A stretch of 64,000 bases of DNA, from the NCBI GenBank assembly GCA_965223215.1, contig CBDCVZ010000010.1, positions 5,208,001 to 5,272,000 on the forward strand, read 5' to 3'. A program made the position numbers and the translations under genes. How positions within the stretch are numbered: position 1 is the stretch's first letter; each line of letters starts with the position of its first letter. Positions 38,753-48,368 of the stretch are shown in pieces. This stretch comes from JABDMH01 sp965223215. Its GTDB lineage: Bacteria; Bacteroidota; Bacteroidia; Chitinophagales; Saprospiraceae. The notes under the pieces were generated by a model that worked only from the letters and a program-made list of their open reading frames with translations, was not told the origin of the DNA and did no database searches.

Positions 38753-39502
38753 TCACCAAAGATCTAGGTTATCAATACCATTCACGTACTTCGAATTTTT
38801 GGTCATTCTAAAAGGGAAGAAATTGCTAATTCTTGAAATGTTTTCATCATGTTCTATGTCGTACTTAAGCTCTAGAACCACTTTACTGCGATTTCCAACC
38901 CTCCGCATAAAGTAATTTTGATACCGGGAGATCCGCGTAAACATCAACTTGTGATCCAGGGTCAGACGAAATTTACGATCGGCAGATAGGAAGTATTTCC
39001 GATAATATTGATTCAGAAGCGTGGGAACTAAGAACCTAGTAGTCTCACGAACAGACCGATCTAAATTAGATTTATCGAGAACCTGGCTGAGGGTATCAAA
39101 CGTAAATCCTTCGCTTAGCTCAAATGGCACAAGTGGATAATGTTCCTTTGCTCCGGCGAGACCTTGTTTAATTTTTATTTCCAGCACAGGTTTTTGTATA
39201 TGGCCAAATTGATTACCATACCATCGAATTCTAAATTTCCTCCTATATTTTGATCCCTTTACATTATCGCCGTAATTTTGGTACTTAATGGTATCGAAGT
39301 ATATATTATTGACATAGCGTGGAGGAAATGCTGTAAAAAACATGGCAGGATGAGCCCTTACAATGTTTTCAACCTCAAAGACATCCAAATCCATGATGGC
39401 ATATTTGCGCTCTTTGCGGTAGACTAAGTCTTCCGGATCAAGCCTTTCCTTCTGATCAACTTTGGCGATTTTAGTGTCTTGATTATTTGCTGCTTTTTCC
39501 AT
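38753..39502 (-). CDS. VTC-domain protein (polyphosphate-polymerase-like)
   Basis: 249 residues matching the VTC tunnel-domain family: YRKERKYAI (28-36), NNIYFDT, the basic strand YRRKFRIRWYG (86-96), EIKIKQG (108-114), a central RFLVPTLLNQYYRKYF helix, and VVLELKYDIEHDE near the C-terminus. In the yeast VTC complex this fold makes polyphosphate from ATP; basic residues lining the tunnel and an acidic metal ligand are present here. The protein has no membrane span, so it would act in the cytoplasm, probably with the DUF4956 membrane protein encoded just upstream. It overlaps the CotH-A gene by 20 bp, so the two are translationally coupled. Confidence 0.9.
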   Translation of the reverse strand: MEKAANNQDTKIAKVDQKERLDPEDLVYRKERKYAIMDLDVFEVENIVRAHPAMFFTAFPPRYVNNIYFDTIKYQNYGDNVKGSKYRRKFRIRWYGNQFGHIQKPVLEIKIKQGLAGAKEHYPLVPFELSEGFTFDTLSQVLDKSNLDRSVRETTRFLVPTLLNQYYRKYFLSADRKFRLTLDHKLMFTRISRYQNYFMRRVGNRSKVVLELKYDIEHDENISRISNFFPFRMTKNSKYVNGIDNLDLW

Positions 39503-42077
39503 ATTCTATTCCATATAGCACATCCTTGACATTTGTTCGGTCAGACTTGTATTCCTGTCCATCCAGTACAAGGCTTGATTTTTCTTCAATTAGGAAGGGG
39601 ATTTCTGAGTGTTCGATTGAAGGTCTTGTAATGGAGGCATATGCTGGGCCAAACTCGGATTTCTTTTGAAATAAGGTGATGCCAACGCGACAATCGGACA
39701 GTTTAAGATCTGAAATTTCAATACGAGATCGATCCTTGCTGGTTACGCCAATCTCTGCATTTCGTATGTCAACCCATTTGACTTTTAGATGGCTGTCTTC
39801 TCCTGCACTCAGACCTTTATCACCAACTTGATTCATGTAAATATACGAGCCTGTGATGTCCGTTCCGGATACATCAATCCCGTCATTTCCCACGGCGACA
39901 AAGGAGGTATTATTGACAGCACCGGTGCAAAAATCACAATCAAAAGCATCAGCAAGAATATTCTCAAAGACGGAATGATCAATACTAAATTCAGACCGGA
40001 CTATATTGAGAAAATCGTCGCCGATATGGTTGCGAGAAAATTTACAATGCGAAATATGAACGGGTGATTCATAAAAGGTCACGGCGCCAGAAAGCTGCCA
40101 TCCATCTTCTTGAGGTCTGGATAAGTGCTCGAAAGTAGTGTACTTCAAGGTGGAAGGTCGATCAGCATTTACAATAAGAAGTCCCTGTCCAGATGAATCG
40201 GAAGAGAGCAATCGTACCATTTCATCAGAAGTCCCATTGCTGAATATGGGTGAGTAAGAGATAATTCTTGCTTCATTAACCAAATCGATTTGTGCTCCCG
40301 CATTGAGGACAAAATTTTGATTCGCTGGAATGATGACGTCGCGATTTATGGTCCACTTTCCTGATGGAATACAGATTTCCCTTTTGTTTTTATTTTCTTT
40401 CATAAAGGGAAATGTCTCAAAGTTTGCAGTTTTCATAACCGGATTCTGAGATCGTGTTAAACGCTGTTCGAATGGCCATGGAAAAACTAATGTGTTCTTT
40501 TTACCCGACTGAAGGCCCAACACATTGTAGTAAATTTCTAACTCGGGAATCATGCTATCTGCGAATACATGACTTTCCGCAACCTGGAAATTGAAATCTT
40601 TACCTTGCTCTGGGGACTGGGGTTCCAGTATTAGTCGATCACTGGGATGAAAAAAGATGGAATCCCTCCAACTGACGGCAAAAATTTCCAGTGGTAGGTC
40701 TTGTTGATTTTTTAGATGCAGGGATAAACCCTGTTCAGTCCTTCTGTTGAAATAGGCACTCATCATGTCAATATCTGAGAAAAGTACCGACTTAAAATAT
40801 TGTTGGTTTAGGTACAACACATGCATCGGCAAATCATAAAACGGCCAATCGCGATAAACCTTTTTCATAAGTGAGTTTAGTTTGTTGCCGTTCTTTTTCA
40901 TGATGTTGTCCAAAACGACCGGGTCGGAGAGTACTTCGGCCTCCCTTAAGTAGTGCTGCTTAAATTCTAAGTTGTTGTAAATAATTCTGAGAATTGAGTC
41001 CTGCTCAAGAAGATAGTGTCTGCTGCCGACCTCTGGTTTCTCTAAGAACATTGAGAGGTTTTCGGGCCTATTCTTGGTGAGAGAGCCCCATTCCCTGGCG
41101 ATCGGTTCAACTAGCCCGGTGATCGGATTGAAATAGAACCTTAAATTTGTCCGATATAAGGCGTGTTTATTGTTCATAAGGTCAGTAATCGCAAACATCT
41201 TAGCCATCTTTGGAATGTCAAAAAACTTGTTGGGCTCGAGTTCTCCTGACATAACTTGTTGCCACATTCGTTTAAGAAGGAGCAATTGATCTTGAGTCTC
41301 TGAAGATTGCATCAATTTTTGTTCTCGGTAGGCAACTAATTCTTTTTCGAGTCGAAATATTATTCCCTCACGTAGGTGATTACTTTCGAGGAGGTATTTG
41401 TCAAACTTCTCTTCCATGTAATAAAGTCCTTGTGGTTTTCCATTGATGGAAACATCTACAAAATCGACTCGCAAACCCATGAGACCACGATCCTTCATGA
41501 GTTCCATTCCCATCCAGTCTGTTAGATATCCTCTAGTATGAGGCAATAGAAGCCCAAATCTTTTCATACCATTAATGGTGTTATCACCTCTAACCTTGAC
41601 CTGAAAAGACCATTTGATGGGATCAGCTACATGGATAGGCATTTGTCCAGTCAAGCCGATTTTGACTTGATACCTATGTCCATTATATTGAAGATCTGCC
41701 GGAAACTCCTCATCTTTAATAGCACTAGAAATCACTCCCTCTTCCAAGGCTTTTTCGCGCAGATACTGCAAACGCAGAAGGTGCTTAAACTTGATGTCTA
41801 ATTTGATTTCGTCAAAGTCTGATAATCCACCCGATGCCAACTTTTTAATGAAGGAAAAATCCCAATCAGCAATCTGTAATAGGACGTGCTTGTAGTAGGT
41901 AGTTTCCTTATTCTTTTTCAAATACGCACCGTAACCCAGCGTACCAAGAAAAAGTACTACGATAAATAGTAGCGACCCCAGAAGCATAGCACCCCTAAGT
42001 AGCACTTTGCGACTTCGCAGAGCTTTGTAGGCCCATTTGATTACCGAGGAGTTTTTTGTACTTTGTTTGAGTTTCAT
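39483..42077 (-). CDS. CotH-kinase-like membrane protein with C-terminal beta-helix (CotH-A)
   Basis: 864 residues. One membrane span near 30-50 follows a basic N-terminus. The CotH-like domain shows RGDNTINGMKRFG, DWMGMELMKD, NGKPQGLYYMEEKFDKYLLE, TDLMNNKHALYRTNLRF and EPIAREWGSL. Residues about 560-830 form a beta-helix with repeated short coils, including GNDGIDVSG and GLSAGEDS. It starts 1 bp after the DUF4956 gene and overlaps the VTC-like gene by 20 bp, so DUF4956, CotH-A and VTC form one coupled unit. Kinase function is inferred from CotH family resemblance only. Confidence 0.86.
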   Translation of the reverse strand: MKLKQSTKNSSVIKWAYKALRSRKVLLRGAMLLGSLLFIVVLFLGTLGYGAYLKKNKETTYYKHVLLQIADWDFSFIKKLASGGLSDFDEIKLDIKFKHLLRLQYLREKALEEGVISSAIKDEEFPADLQYNGHRYQVKIGLTGQMPIHVADPIKWSFQVKVRGDNTINGMKRFGLLLPHTRGYLTDWMGMELMKDRGLMGLRVDFVDVSINGKPQGLYYMEEKFDKYLLESNHLREGIIFRLEKELVAYREQKLMQSSETQDQLLLLKRMWQQVMSGELEPNKFFDIPKMAKMFAITDLMNNKHALYRTNLRFYFNPITGLVEPIAREWGSLTKNRPENLSMFLEKPEVGSRHYLLEQDSILRIIYNNLEFKQHYLREAEVLSDPVVLDNIMKKNGNKLNSLMKKVYRDWPFYDLPMHVLYLNQQYFKSVLFSDIDMMSAYFNRRTEQGLSLHLKNQQDLPLEIFAVSWRDSIFFHPSDRLILEPQSPEQGKDFNFQVAESHVFADSMIPELEIYYNVLGLQSGKKNTLVFPWPFEQRLTRSQNPVMKTANFETFPFMKENKNKREICIPSGKWTINRDVIIPANQNFVLNAGAQIDLVNEARIISYSPIFSNGTSDEMVRLLSSDSSGQGLLIVNADRPSTLKYTTFEHLSRPQEDGWQLSGAVTFYESPVHISHCKFSRNHIGDDFLNIVRSEFSIDHSVFENILADAFDCDFCTGAVNNTSFVAVGNDGIDVSGTDITGSYIYMNQVGDKGLSAGEDSHLKVKWVDIRNAEIGVTSKDRSRIEISDLKLSDCRVGITLFQKKSEFGPAYASITRPSIEHSEIPFLIEEKSSLVLDGQEYKSDRTNVKDVLYGIEYGKSSK

Positions 42078-42078
42078 T

Positions 42079-42759
42079 TTAGAACATTCCTTTGTTATCT
42101 AAGAAATTAATCTGCATGTTGTTGTCTAGGGTATGCAGTGCTTTTCGAACGTTGTTTAAATCCCCAACTCCATTAAATTGAACAAGAAAGGAAGCTTCTA
42201 AAAATTTACCGTTTTCATCCAGGCGCTTCAGTTCTAATTCTTTGCAGAATGATGAGATCGTCTCTACGATGCTGTCGAGTGAAATATTTGACTTTTCGGT
42301 TAGAATCGTAAAATTCAGATTATTATGTACTTCCCTGGTCTTGAAGTAACTCTTTAACCAAATGATGGCGGCAAGAAATATAAAACCTATGAGTGTGATG
42401 ATTCTTTGATCTGCCCCCATGCCCAGACCAATGGCAATTGTGAAAAACAAATATGCCAACTCTTGCGGCTCCTTGATCGCCGCTCTAAATCGAACGATTG
42501 ACAGGGCACCCACTAGACCCAGTGAGAGGGCCAGGGACGACTTGACAATGGTAATGATGATCATCGTCGTGAGAGCAATCAATTCAAAATTGGATGCGAA
42601 AACCTGCTTATTTGATAGGGAGTTTCCGAACTTAGCATAAAGTTTCCCTAAAATATAAGCTAGAATGGCTGTTAACACCAGGTTAAGTAGAAATGTCCAG
42701 GGTGAAATCTGGGGTGCTTGATTGGCCAAGAATTCCTCAAATGTTTGACTCTTATTCAT
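42079..42759 (-). CDS. DUF4956 domain-containing membrane protein
   Basis: 226 residues with four membrane segments (about 20-42, 55-75, 80-100 and 105-128), then a soluble C-terminal domain of about 90 residues that looks ferredoxin-like. The family hallmark GALSIVRFRAAIKEPQELAYLF lies between segments two and three. DUF4956 proteins are commonly encoded beside VTC-domain and CotH genes, and that is the arrangement here. A role as the membrane partner or channel of the VTC-like polymerase is plausible but unproven. First gene of the tightly coupled DUF4956-CotH-VTC block. Confidence 0.9.
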   Translation of the reverse strand: MNKSQTFEEFLANQAPQISPWTFLLNLVLTAILAYILGKLYAKFGNSLSNKQVFASNFELIALTTMIIITIVKSSLALSLGLVGALSIVRFRAAIKEPQELAYLFFTIAIGLGMGADQRIITLIGFIFLAAIIWLKSYFKTREVHNNLNFTILTEKSNISLDSIVETISSFCKELELKRLDENGKFLEASFLVQFNGVGDLNNVRKALHTLDNNMQINFLDNKGMF

Positions 42760-42843
42760 GGTACTTTGATTTAGCTACGTTTTTATCCGTCGGTAAGACA
42801 GAAATAATACATGTTTGATTTTTATAAAAAGGATAAGGTTATA

Positions 42844-44223
42844 CTACTTTGACCAGATTCCAGTGTCGCGTTGAGCAAGAATTTTTCTTACCTGAATGGG
42901 TGACACGATCATTAAAGGTATCATTGAACATATGGTGCCCAGTTCGATTCCAATCACACCTAGGTTTAATCCACGGGCAAAGAAAATCGAAAAGGGAATA
43001 TTTAGAACACAGGCCGTCAGCCAGGCATACATTTGAAGCCTAATTTTTCCAGTACCGTTGAGCACTAGATTAAAAATATTAACCCAGGTTGTGCAAGCAA
43101 TGGATGTAATGACGACGATGGAAAGCATCAAGGAAATTTGCATTTTTTCTTGTAACCAAATTTTGTAGACAAAAGGAGAAATTAATACCATGAGGAAGCC
43201 GACCAATAGGCTTGCGACCCAGATGAGGAAGACGCTCCGCATGGATTTTCGCATCCAGCTGATTTCTCCTTTTCGGTAGGCTTCTATATTTGCTCCCCAA
43301 AGCTGGGCGGTTATTACATGGAAGAGAATCAGAAATATTGAGAAATATTTATAGGCAGCTTGATACTCCGCTACACTCCCTACAGATACAAATCCGGCGA
43401 TTAAAAGATTATTTGTCTGAAAGATCACGATCATAGACACCTTGATGAGAAAGAACATTAAGCCTAGGGAAAGTAAATTGTTCAATAATGATCTTCTAAC
43501 AAGTTGTAGAGCGGGTCGAAATTTATGCAGACTTTTTCTAAAAAAATAAACGCCCACTAAAAGTGGCACTAGTGCGAAGGTGAGTGTCTTGACACTGCCA
43601 AATAAGATGATTGAGTTATTGCTGAAATAGACGATCACCAGTAAGAGTCCTAAGAAGACTAGCTTTCCAATTAGCTTGAATAAATCGACCTTCCCGGCTT
43701 GTTGCAAGGCAAAAAAGATTTGGTAGACAAGGGTACTTACAAACCTGATGGCAAAGGCAATTATGATCAGACAAACAAGAATCCGTATTTCGCGGTTGGT
43801 AGCCGCTGTTGTATTTAACCAATCTGACCAGGGAATTACGAGGTTAATAGACATCAGAATAAGCATGACAACAATGACCAAACCAGCCATGTAGAAGTAG
43901 GCCGTACTTATGTACGCTTTAGCGAGGTTATCATTACCGTCAGCGACAGCCTCTCCAACCTTGTTTCGCAGCCCGTTTCCAATCCCCGCATCAAAGTCCT
44001 TAAACCAATCGACCATTGAAGTAAGGGTCAGAAAAAGACCAAATCTTGATTGACCAAGGTAAGCTAGTGAAATAGGAAAGTAGATAAATCCCACAATCAT
44101 ACCTACCGCTCTACTAAGAATCGAAAGCAGGACATTTTTCTTGGCCTTGACAGATCTGGCATGTCCCCTTTCAAGAAAACGACCAAGAAAAGATGTTCTT
44201 ATGCTAGATCCCAGAGGTGCCAC
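42844..44223 (-). CDS. Polysaccharide flippase (Wzx/MATE-like oligosaccharide flippase superfamily)
   Basis: 459 residues with about 12-14 membrane segments. The GTG at 44223 starts the frame, overlapping the upstream gene's end by 20 bp; the first span begins near residue 32 (SILSRAVGMIVGFIYFP). The segment FLTLTSMVDWFKDFDAGIGNGLRNK matches the N-terminal pattern of polysaccharide biosynthesis flippases. It would move the lipid-linked repeat unit across the inner membrane before polymerisation. Partners in the same operon are the Wzy/ligase-like protein upstream and the Wzc-like protein further upstream. Confidence 0.9.
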   Translation of the reverse strand: MAPLGSSIRTSFLGRFLERGHARSVKAKKNVLLSILSRAVGMIVGFIYFPISLAYLGQSRFGLFLTLTSMVDWFKDFDAGIGNGLRNKVGEAVADGNDNLAKAYISTAYFYMAGLVIVVMLILMSINLVIPWSDWLNTTAATNREIRILVCLIIIAFAIRFVSTLVYQIFFALQQAGKVDLFKLIGKLVFLGLLLVIVYFSNNSIILFGSVKTLTFALVPLLVGVYFFRKSLHKFRPALQLVRRSLLNNLLSLGLMFFLIKVSMIVIFQTNNLLIAGFVSVGSVAEYQAAYKYFSIFLILFHVITAQLWGANIEAYRKGEISWMRKSMRSVFLIWVASLLVGFLMVLISPFVYKIWLQEKMQISLMLSIVVITSIACTTWVNIFNLVLNGTGKIRLQMYAWLTACVLNIPFSIFFARGLNLGVIGIELGTICSMIPLMIVSPIQVRKILAQRDTGIWSK

Positions 44224-45553
44224 TAACGGCTTTGTAGCTATTTTGTTGAAATTCTCGAATCTTCAGTGCGCCTAAGGCCATACCTATGTGCATCATATAG
44301 AGGGTCCCACCCGTCTTAAATAGTACTGTGTTGGTGAGATTACCCAGAGCATAGAGTACAGCGAGAACAAAAGGTATGACAAAGAAAATGTGATACTGAG
44401 ATAGATTCCAGAAATAAAATATTGACGTGAGAATGAATGCAGTGAAAAAAAGGAAGCAGGGAATACCATAATAAAACATAGTCGAAAAATATCCACTATG
44501 AATTCCACCCTGTTCTCCAGTTGCTCTAATCATACTCCCTGTGACCTCCAACATGCCTTGATAATAAGCATCATTATTTTTGTCTCCATAACCAAAGAAA
44601 GGTTGATCTCCAATTGATTCTAAGACCATTTTGTAATAACCTAATCTGGCATACGGGACGTCGGAAATTCTTTCACTAACCATGGTTGATTTCTGAATTC
44701 CTTCCATACCAAAGGTAACCACACCAACGATCACTAAAAGGGCCAGGAGCCCGCTTAATACGAGGAGCTCGAATTTCACTTTTTCTACTTTCACAAAATA
44801 GATGAAAAGGATAATGCATGTCATGAGCCAACTCATTCGATGAAAGGTGGTGAAAATTGCAGCAGAAATTAGTCCAATCAGTAGCAACTTGGTGGATTTC
44901 TTTTGAACGAGGGTTGTCATCACCCAGGCCAAGGCAGTAAGTAAGAGAAAACCGTTCGATCTCTCTGTCTCAAAGACCCCATTGGAGCGAAGTACATCTC
45001 CAAAGGCGCCACGTAGTTCTCCATAGCGTAGAAAATCTGGCGCTATAGACACCTGGACTAAGCTTACTACGCTCGACAGAATTGCGGTCAGCACAATGGC
45101 TTTTCCAATGGTATTCAAGGTTTTGATACTAGTTAAAAGAGTCAAGGCATAAATTATCAAGAGAAAATTTATCGGTTTAAGGCTTTCGGCAATCACTTCT
45201 GGTAGGCCTAATCTACCCATGTGTGTCAATAGGGAGATTACCACAGAAATGACGAACAAGTTTAAAAGTAATTTAAACCATGGCAAGTTACTGCCCGAGT
45301 AATCGAAACGGTCATCCCTAGACCAAGACCTTCGTATGAAAAGTGCTAAAAACGTCAGCAGGAGAAACCTCTCAGGTGTAATCTCGAAAAACGAAAGGCC
45401 TGGAATCTTGAAAGCGAGTAACTCATTATAGCTGCCGGTCAAGATATAGAATATAACAGCAAATAATTCAAATTTGTAAATGGTTTCGCATGATCGAACT
45501 AATAGTACGGCCACGATAAACATAATGCCAATATAGACGTAAAATTGTGTCAT
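44204..45553 (-). CDS. O-antigen ligase/polymerase family membrane protein (Wzy-like)
   Basis: 449 residues with about 10-12 membrane spans and a large periplasmic loop between the late spans (about 290-370) containing ARLGYYKMVLESIGDQPFFGYG and GIHSGYFSTMFYYG. This is the pattern of the Wzy/WaaL family, where the loop holds catalytic Arg and His residues. In this context a Wzy-type polymerase role fits best: it would join repeat units delivered by the flippase, with chain length set by the Wzc-like protein. Its 3' end overlaps the flippase start. Confidence 0.88.
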   Translation of the reverse strand: MTQFYVYIGIMFIVAVLLVRSCETIYKFELFAVIFYILTGSYNELLAFKIPGLSFFEITPERFLLLTFLALFIRRSWSRDDRFDYSGSNLPWFKLLLNLFVISVVISLLTHMGRLGLPEVIAESLKPINFLLIIYALTLLTSIKTLNTIGKAIVLTAILSSVVSLVQVSIAPDFLRYGELRGAFGDVLRSNGVFETERSNGFLLLTALAWVMTTLVQKKSTKLLLIGLISAAIFTTFHRMSWLMTCIILFIYFVKVEKVKFELLVLSGLLALLVIVGVVTFGMEGIQKSTMVSERISDVPYARLGYYKMVLESIGDQPFFGYGDKNNDAYYQGMLEVTGSMIRATGEQGGIHSGYFSTMFYYGIPCFLFFTAFILTSIFYFWNLSQYHIFFVIPFVLAVLYALGNLTNTVLFKTGGTLYMMHIGMALGALKIREFQQNSYKAVSGTSGI

Positions 45554-45660
45554 TCTATCGGCCGCAGATCCAAGGAGAATAAAATTATTGTCACTAAATT
45601 TTTACAGAAAACTATCGACCAAGGGTTGACAGAAAGGCCACCTTACACGATTTACCACTG

Positions 45661-48099
45661 TTAATTAGGAGTTATTTTTTCGAGAAGATTGTTAAGGCCA
45701 AATTTTTTCCTTCGCATACCATTTGGATGAGTCGCAGCTCCCTCAAAGTAATAGCCTGCGTAGCCATATTTGTGTCGTCTGCTGGGCACCCCATTATAAA
45801 CAATGTGGTTTTTCTCCATCGCTTCCTTACCCAACATTTTTTCCATATCCCTCAAGAATCTCACACGTGATAAATTGTGTCGAAGTAGGAACAAATGAAC
45901 ATCTGCCTTGGCAGCGACTAAAAGATAGTCTGAAACAATCCCGATGGCCGGACTATCTAGAATTATGCGATCATAATTTTCTTTCAGTTCAGTGATCAAA
46001 GTTCTCATTCTTGGTCCGGAAAGGAGATATTGCGGATTGGTAGATAAGAGGTCTACAGGAATATAGGATAGATAATTCTCAAGGCCCTCCCAAGGATGTA
46101 CCACATTTTCTAAAGCAACGTCATCACTTGTGAGATAGGCCGAAAACTTTGATTTTGATGGATCCACCATCCTAGACTCCGGTTTGCGAAAGTCTAGATT
46201 TACTAGTATTGTGTTCTCTTTGTTATGGGCAAACTGCAGGGCCAAATTAGATGCACAGAAGGACTTTCCCTCTGCTGGAAGCATCGAGGTGATGCCATAA
46301 ACAGTGTTTCTCCCGTCCTCATCGAGGTATTTTAATTTTGCTGCCAGGTCTCGGAAAGACTCGTCTAGTTCCCATCTTAGCAGGCTTTCTGAGCGTGTTT
46401 CCCTTTTGCTTTGTTGTACTATGCTCGCTATGACCGGGATGTGCGTGTTGCGCTCAATATCTTCAATACTCTCAATAACATCATTAAATGAATGTTTAAC
46501 TACGACCCATGCCATGGGAATGATTGATCCAATTAGCAAGCCCATTAACATTATTAATTTCTTTTTAGGAGAAACCGGCCCTTTTCCAGCCATTCTGGCT
46601 TCTTCGAGCACTGCGATGTCGGGAATATCCTCGGCCTGGGCAATTCCAGCCTTTGCTAACTCCTGGCTCAGGTAAATAAAAAGATTCTCATATAGGTTTC
46701 GCTTACGCTCAAAGCTCATTAATTGTTTCTGGCTCCTAGGTACCTGATCTATTGAGCTCTCCAGGGTGCCCACTCGACTATTAATGTCATTCAAGGCGAG
46801 TTGTGTCGACTGTACGATGTTTTGAAGATTCCGCTCGATAGAGTTCTTGGCTGTCTTGATTTGGTTGTTTATGATCTCCAGATCAATGCTTTCCTCCCCC
46901 TTTATAAAGGAAAGACGTTCTCTCTCACTATATAAAGCCTTTAGATCAATGATCTCTTTATTTAGGAGGGGATCATCAATTCCAATAAGAGAGGGAGGAG
47001 TGATCTTATCTTCCACGTTATTGTCATTGAGGCTTTTCAATTGTGATTGATAGTACTTTAAGTTTAATTGCAACCTAGCTTGGTTGGCCTCCAGGTCTTG
47101 AATTTTAGTGAGAGAACTAGATACTAGTTGTTTTAAGTCAACGGTCTGACGACTTCTCTTAAAATATTCCAATTTTCGCTCGGCCAAATCCAAAGAGTCA
47201 GAGACAGCGGATAACTGATTTTGGAGAAACATGGCTTTGTTCAATGCGATCTGGTTTCTAGTTTCCAGACGCCCTGTCATATAGTTATCACATAGTCGAT
47301 TCAGAAAATCAGCGCTTTTTCTCACCGACGGACTTGTGAGTTTTAGGTTTAAAATGGTGGATTCAAGACCAGCGCGAGATACTTCCAAGCCAGCTAAATA
47401 TTTTTGAGTGATACTTGCTTTTGTATGGACCTGAAATAAGAGAGGTTCTAAACGATTTGGATTAATCAATTCTTGTGATCCTAGATTAATTGTGAATTCA
47501 AAATAGGGATGACTAATTTGGTCTCCAAAGCAGTAGATTCTGGAAAATTCAAAATGTTCTTCCAACTCAAAAACGGCATCTACCGTCGGATCATAAATTG
47601 TTAGAATTTCAGTATCTATGGAAATCCGAATTGTATCTACAGATAGTATTTCAACATATATGGGAATTCCCACTAATTGTTTAGAGGCATCTGCTAGGTG
47701 GACCGAGAATGGGAAGAAGCCATACTGCTCTTTTTGATTCAGATCTTCTTTATGATATGTGACTTGAAAATTAAGATCCTCAACAGTTTTTTCAACAAGA
47801 TTGTATGATTTCAGAAGTGCGATTTCATTGAGTAGGTTCTTCTCAGTTTCAACCAGACCTACCGAACCTTCAATCAACCTACTTTCACCCAGAGATCTGT
47901 CTTTGCCAGAAGGGTCGATCAAAAGAGATGATTGAATCTCGTATAAGGGTGTAGAAAACTTGGCATACAGAAATGCCATCAAAAGGCAAAGGAATATACT
48001 TGCAGCAAACAAGATCCAATACCGACGAAATAAATCTGGAAGTGATTTTAAATCGACATTCCCTGTGGATTCTTGCCTGTGGCTCCAGGATGATTGCAT
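45661..48099 (-). CDS. Polysaccharide co-polymerase with C-terminal tyrosine-kinase domain (Wzc-like)
   Basis: About 812 residues from the ATG at 48099; an in-frame TTG at 48123 would add eight residues. An N-terminal membrane span (about 30-50) is followed by a Wzz-type periplasmic domain with long coiled-coil segments and a second span near residue 510 preceded by a proline motif (GPVSPKKKLIMLMG). The cytoplasmic BY-kinase domain has Walker A (TSMLPAEGKS, near residue 605), Walker A' (LVNLDFRKP) and Walker B (RIILDSPAIG). The C-terminal tail is tyrosine-rich (KYGYAGYYFEG), as expected for autophosphorylation. It regulates chain length and works with the Wza-like exporters. Confidence 0.92.
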   Translation of the reverse strand: MQSSWSHRQESTGNVDLKSLPDLFRRYWILFAASIFLCLLMAFLYAKFSTPLYEIQSSLLIDPSGKDRSLGESRLIEGSVGLVETEKNLLNEIALLKSYNLVEKTVEDLNFQVTYHKEDLNQKEQYGFFPFSVHLADASKQLVGIPIYVEILSVDTIRISIDTEILTIYDPTVDAVFELEEHFEFSRIYCFGDQISHPYFEFTINLGSQELINPNRLEPLLFQVHTKASITQKYLAGLEVSRAGLESTILNLKLTSPSVRKSADFLNRLCDNYMTGRLETRNQIALNKAMFLQNQLSAVSDSLDLAERKLEYFKRSRQTVDLKQLVSSSLTKIQDLEANQARLQLNLKYYQSQLKSLNDNNVEDKITPPSLIGIDDPLLNKEIIDLKALYSERERLSFIKGEESIDLEIINNQIKTAKNSIERNLQNIVQSTQLALNDINSRVGTLESSIDQVPRSQKQLMSFERKRNLYENLFIYLSQELAKAGIAQAEDIPDIAVLEEARMAGKGPVSPKKKLIMLMGLLIGSIIPMAWVVVKHSFNDVIESIEDIERNTHIPVIASIVQQSKRETRSESLLRWELDESFRDLAAKLKYLDEDGRNTVYGITSMLPAEGKSFCASNLALQFAHNKENTILVNLDFRKPESRMVDPSKSKFSAYLTSDDVALENVVHPWEGLENYLSYIPVDLLSTNPQYLLSGPRMRTLITELKENYDRIILDSPAIGIVSDYLLVAAKADVHLFLLRHNLSRVRFLRDMEKMLGKEAMEKNHIVYNGVPSRRHKYGYAGYYFEGAATHPNGMRRKKFGLNNLLEKITPN

Positions 48100-48368
48100 T
48101 TCAATTGGATTTAGGTTTCTCAAGCTTTTTTGTAGCGAGAACTATCTCGTCACGAAGCAATAGAGAACACATGTGAAAAATATTGAATCGAAAGCTGTTT
48201 TTTTAGTGATGAGACCAAGTGTAGTGACTTTCGAGAAACCTACCTTGCACTCCCCTCCGGACGATGATGTTTAATTTAGCACGAATTTTCGAAAGTGCCT
48301 TGCAAGCCAATGGCCAAGAAGACAAAGATCATACTGAAATTGACCTCAAAATCTTTTGCATCGGTCTG

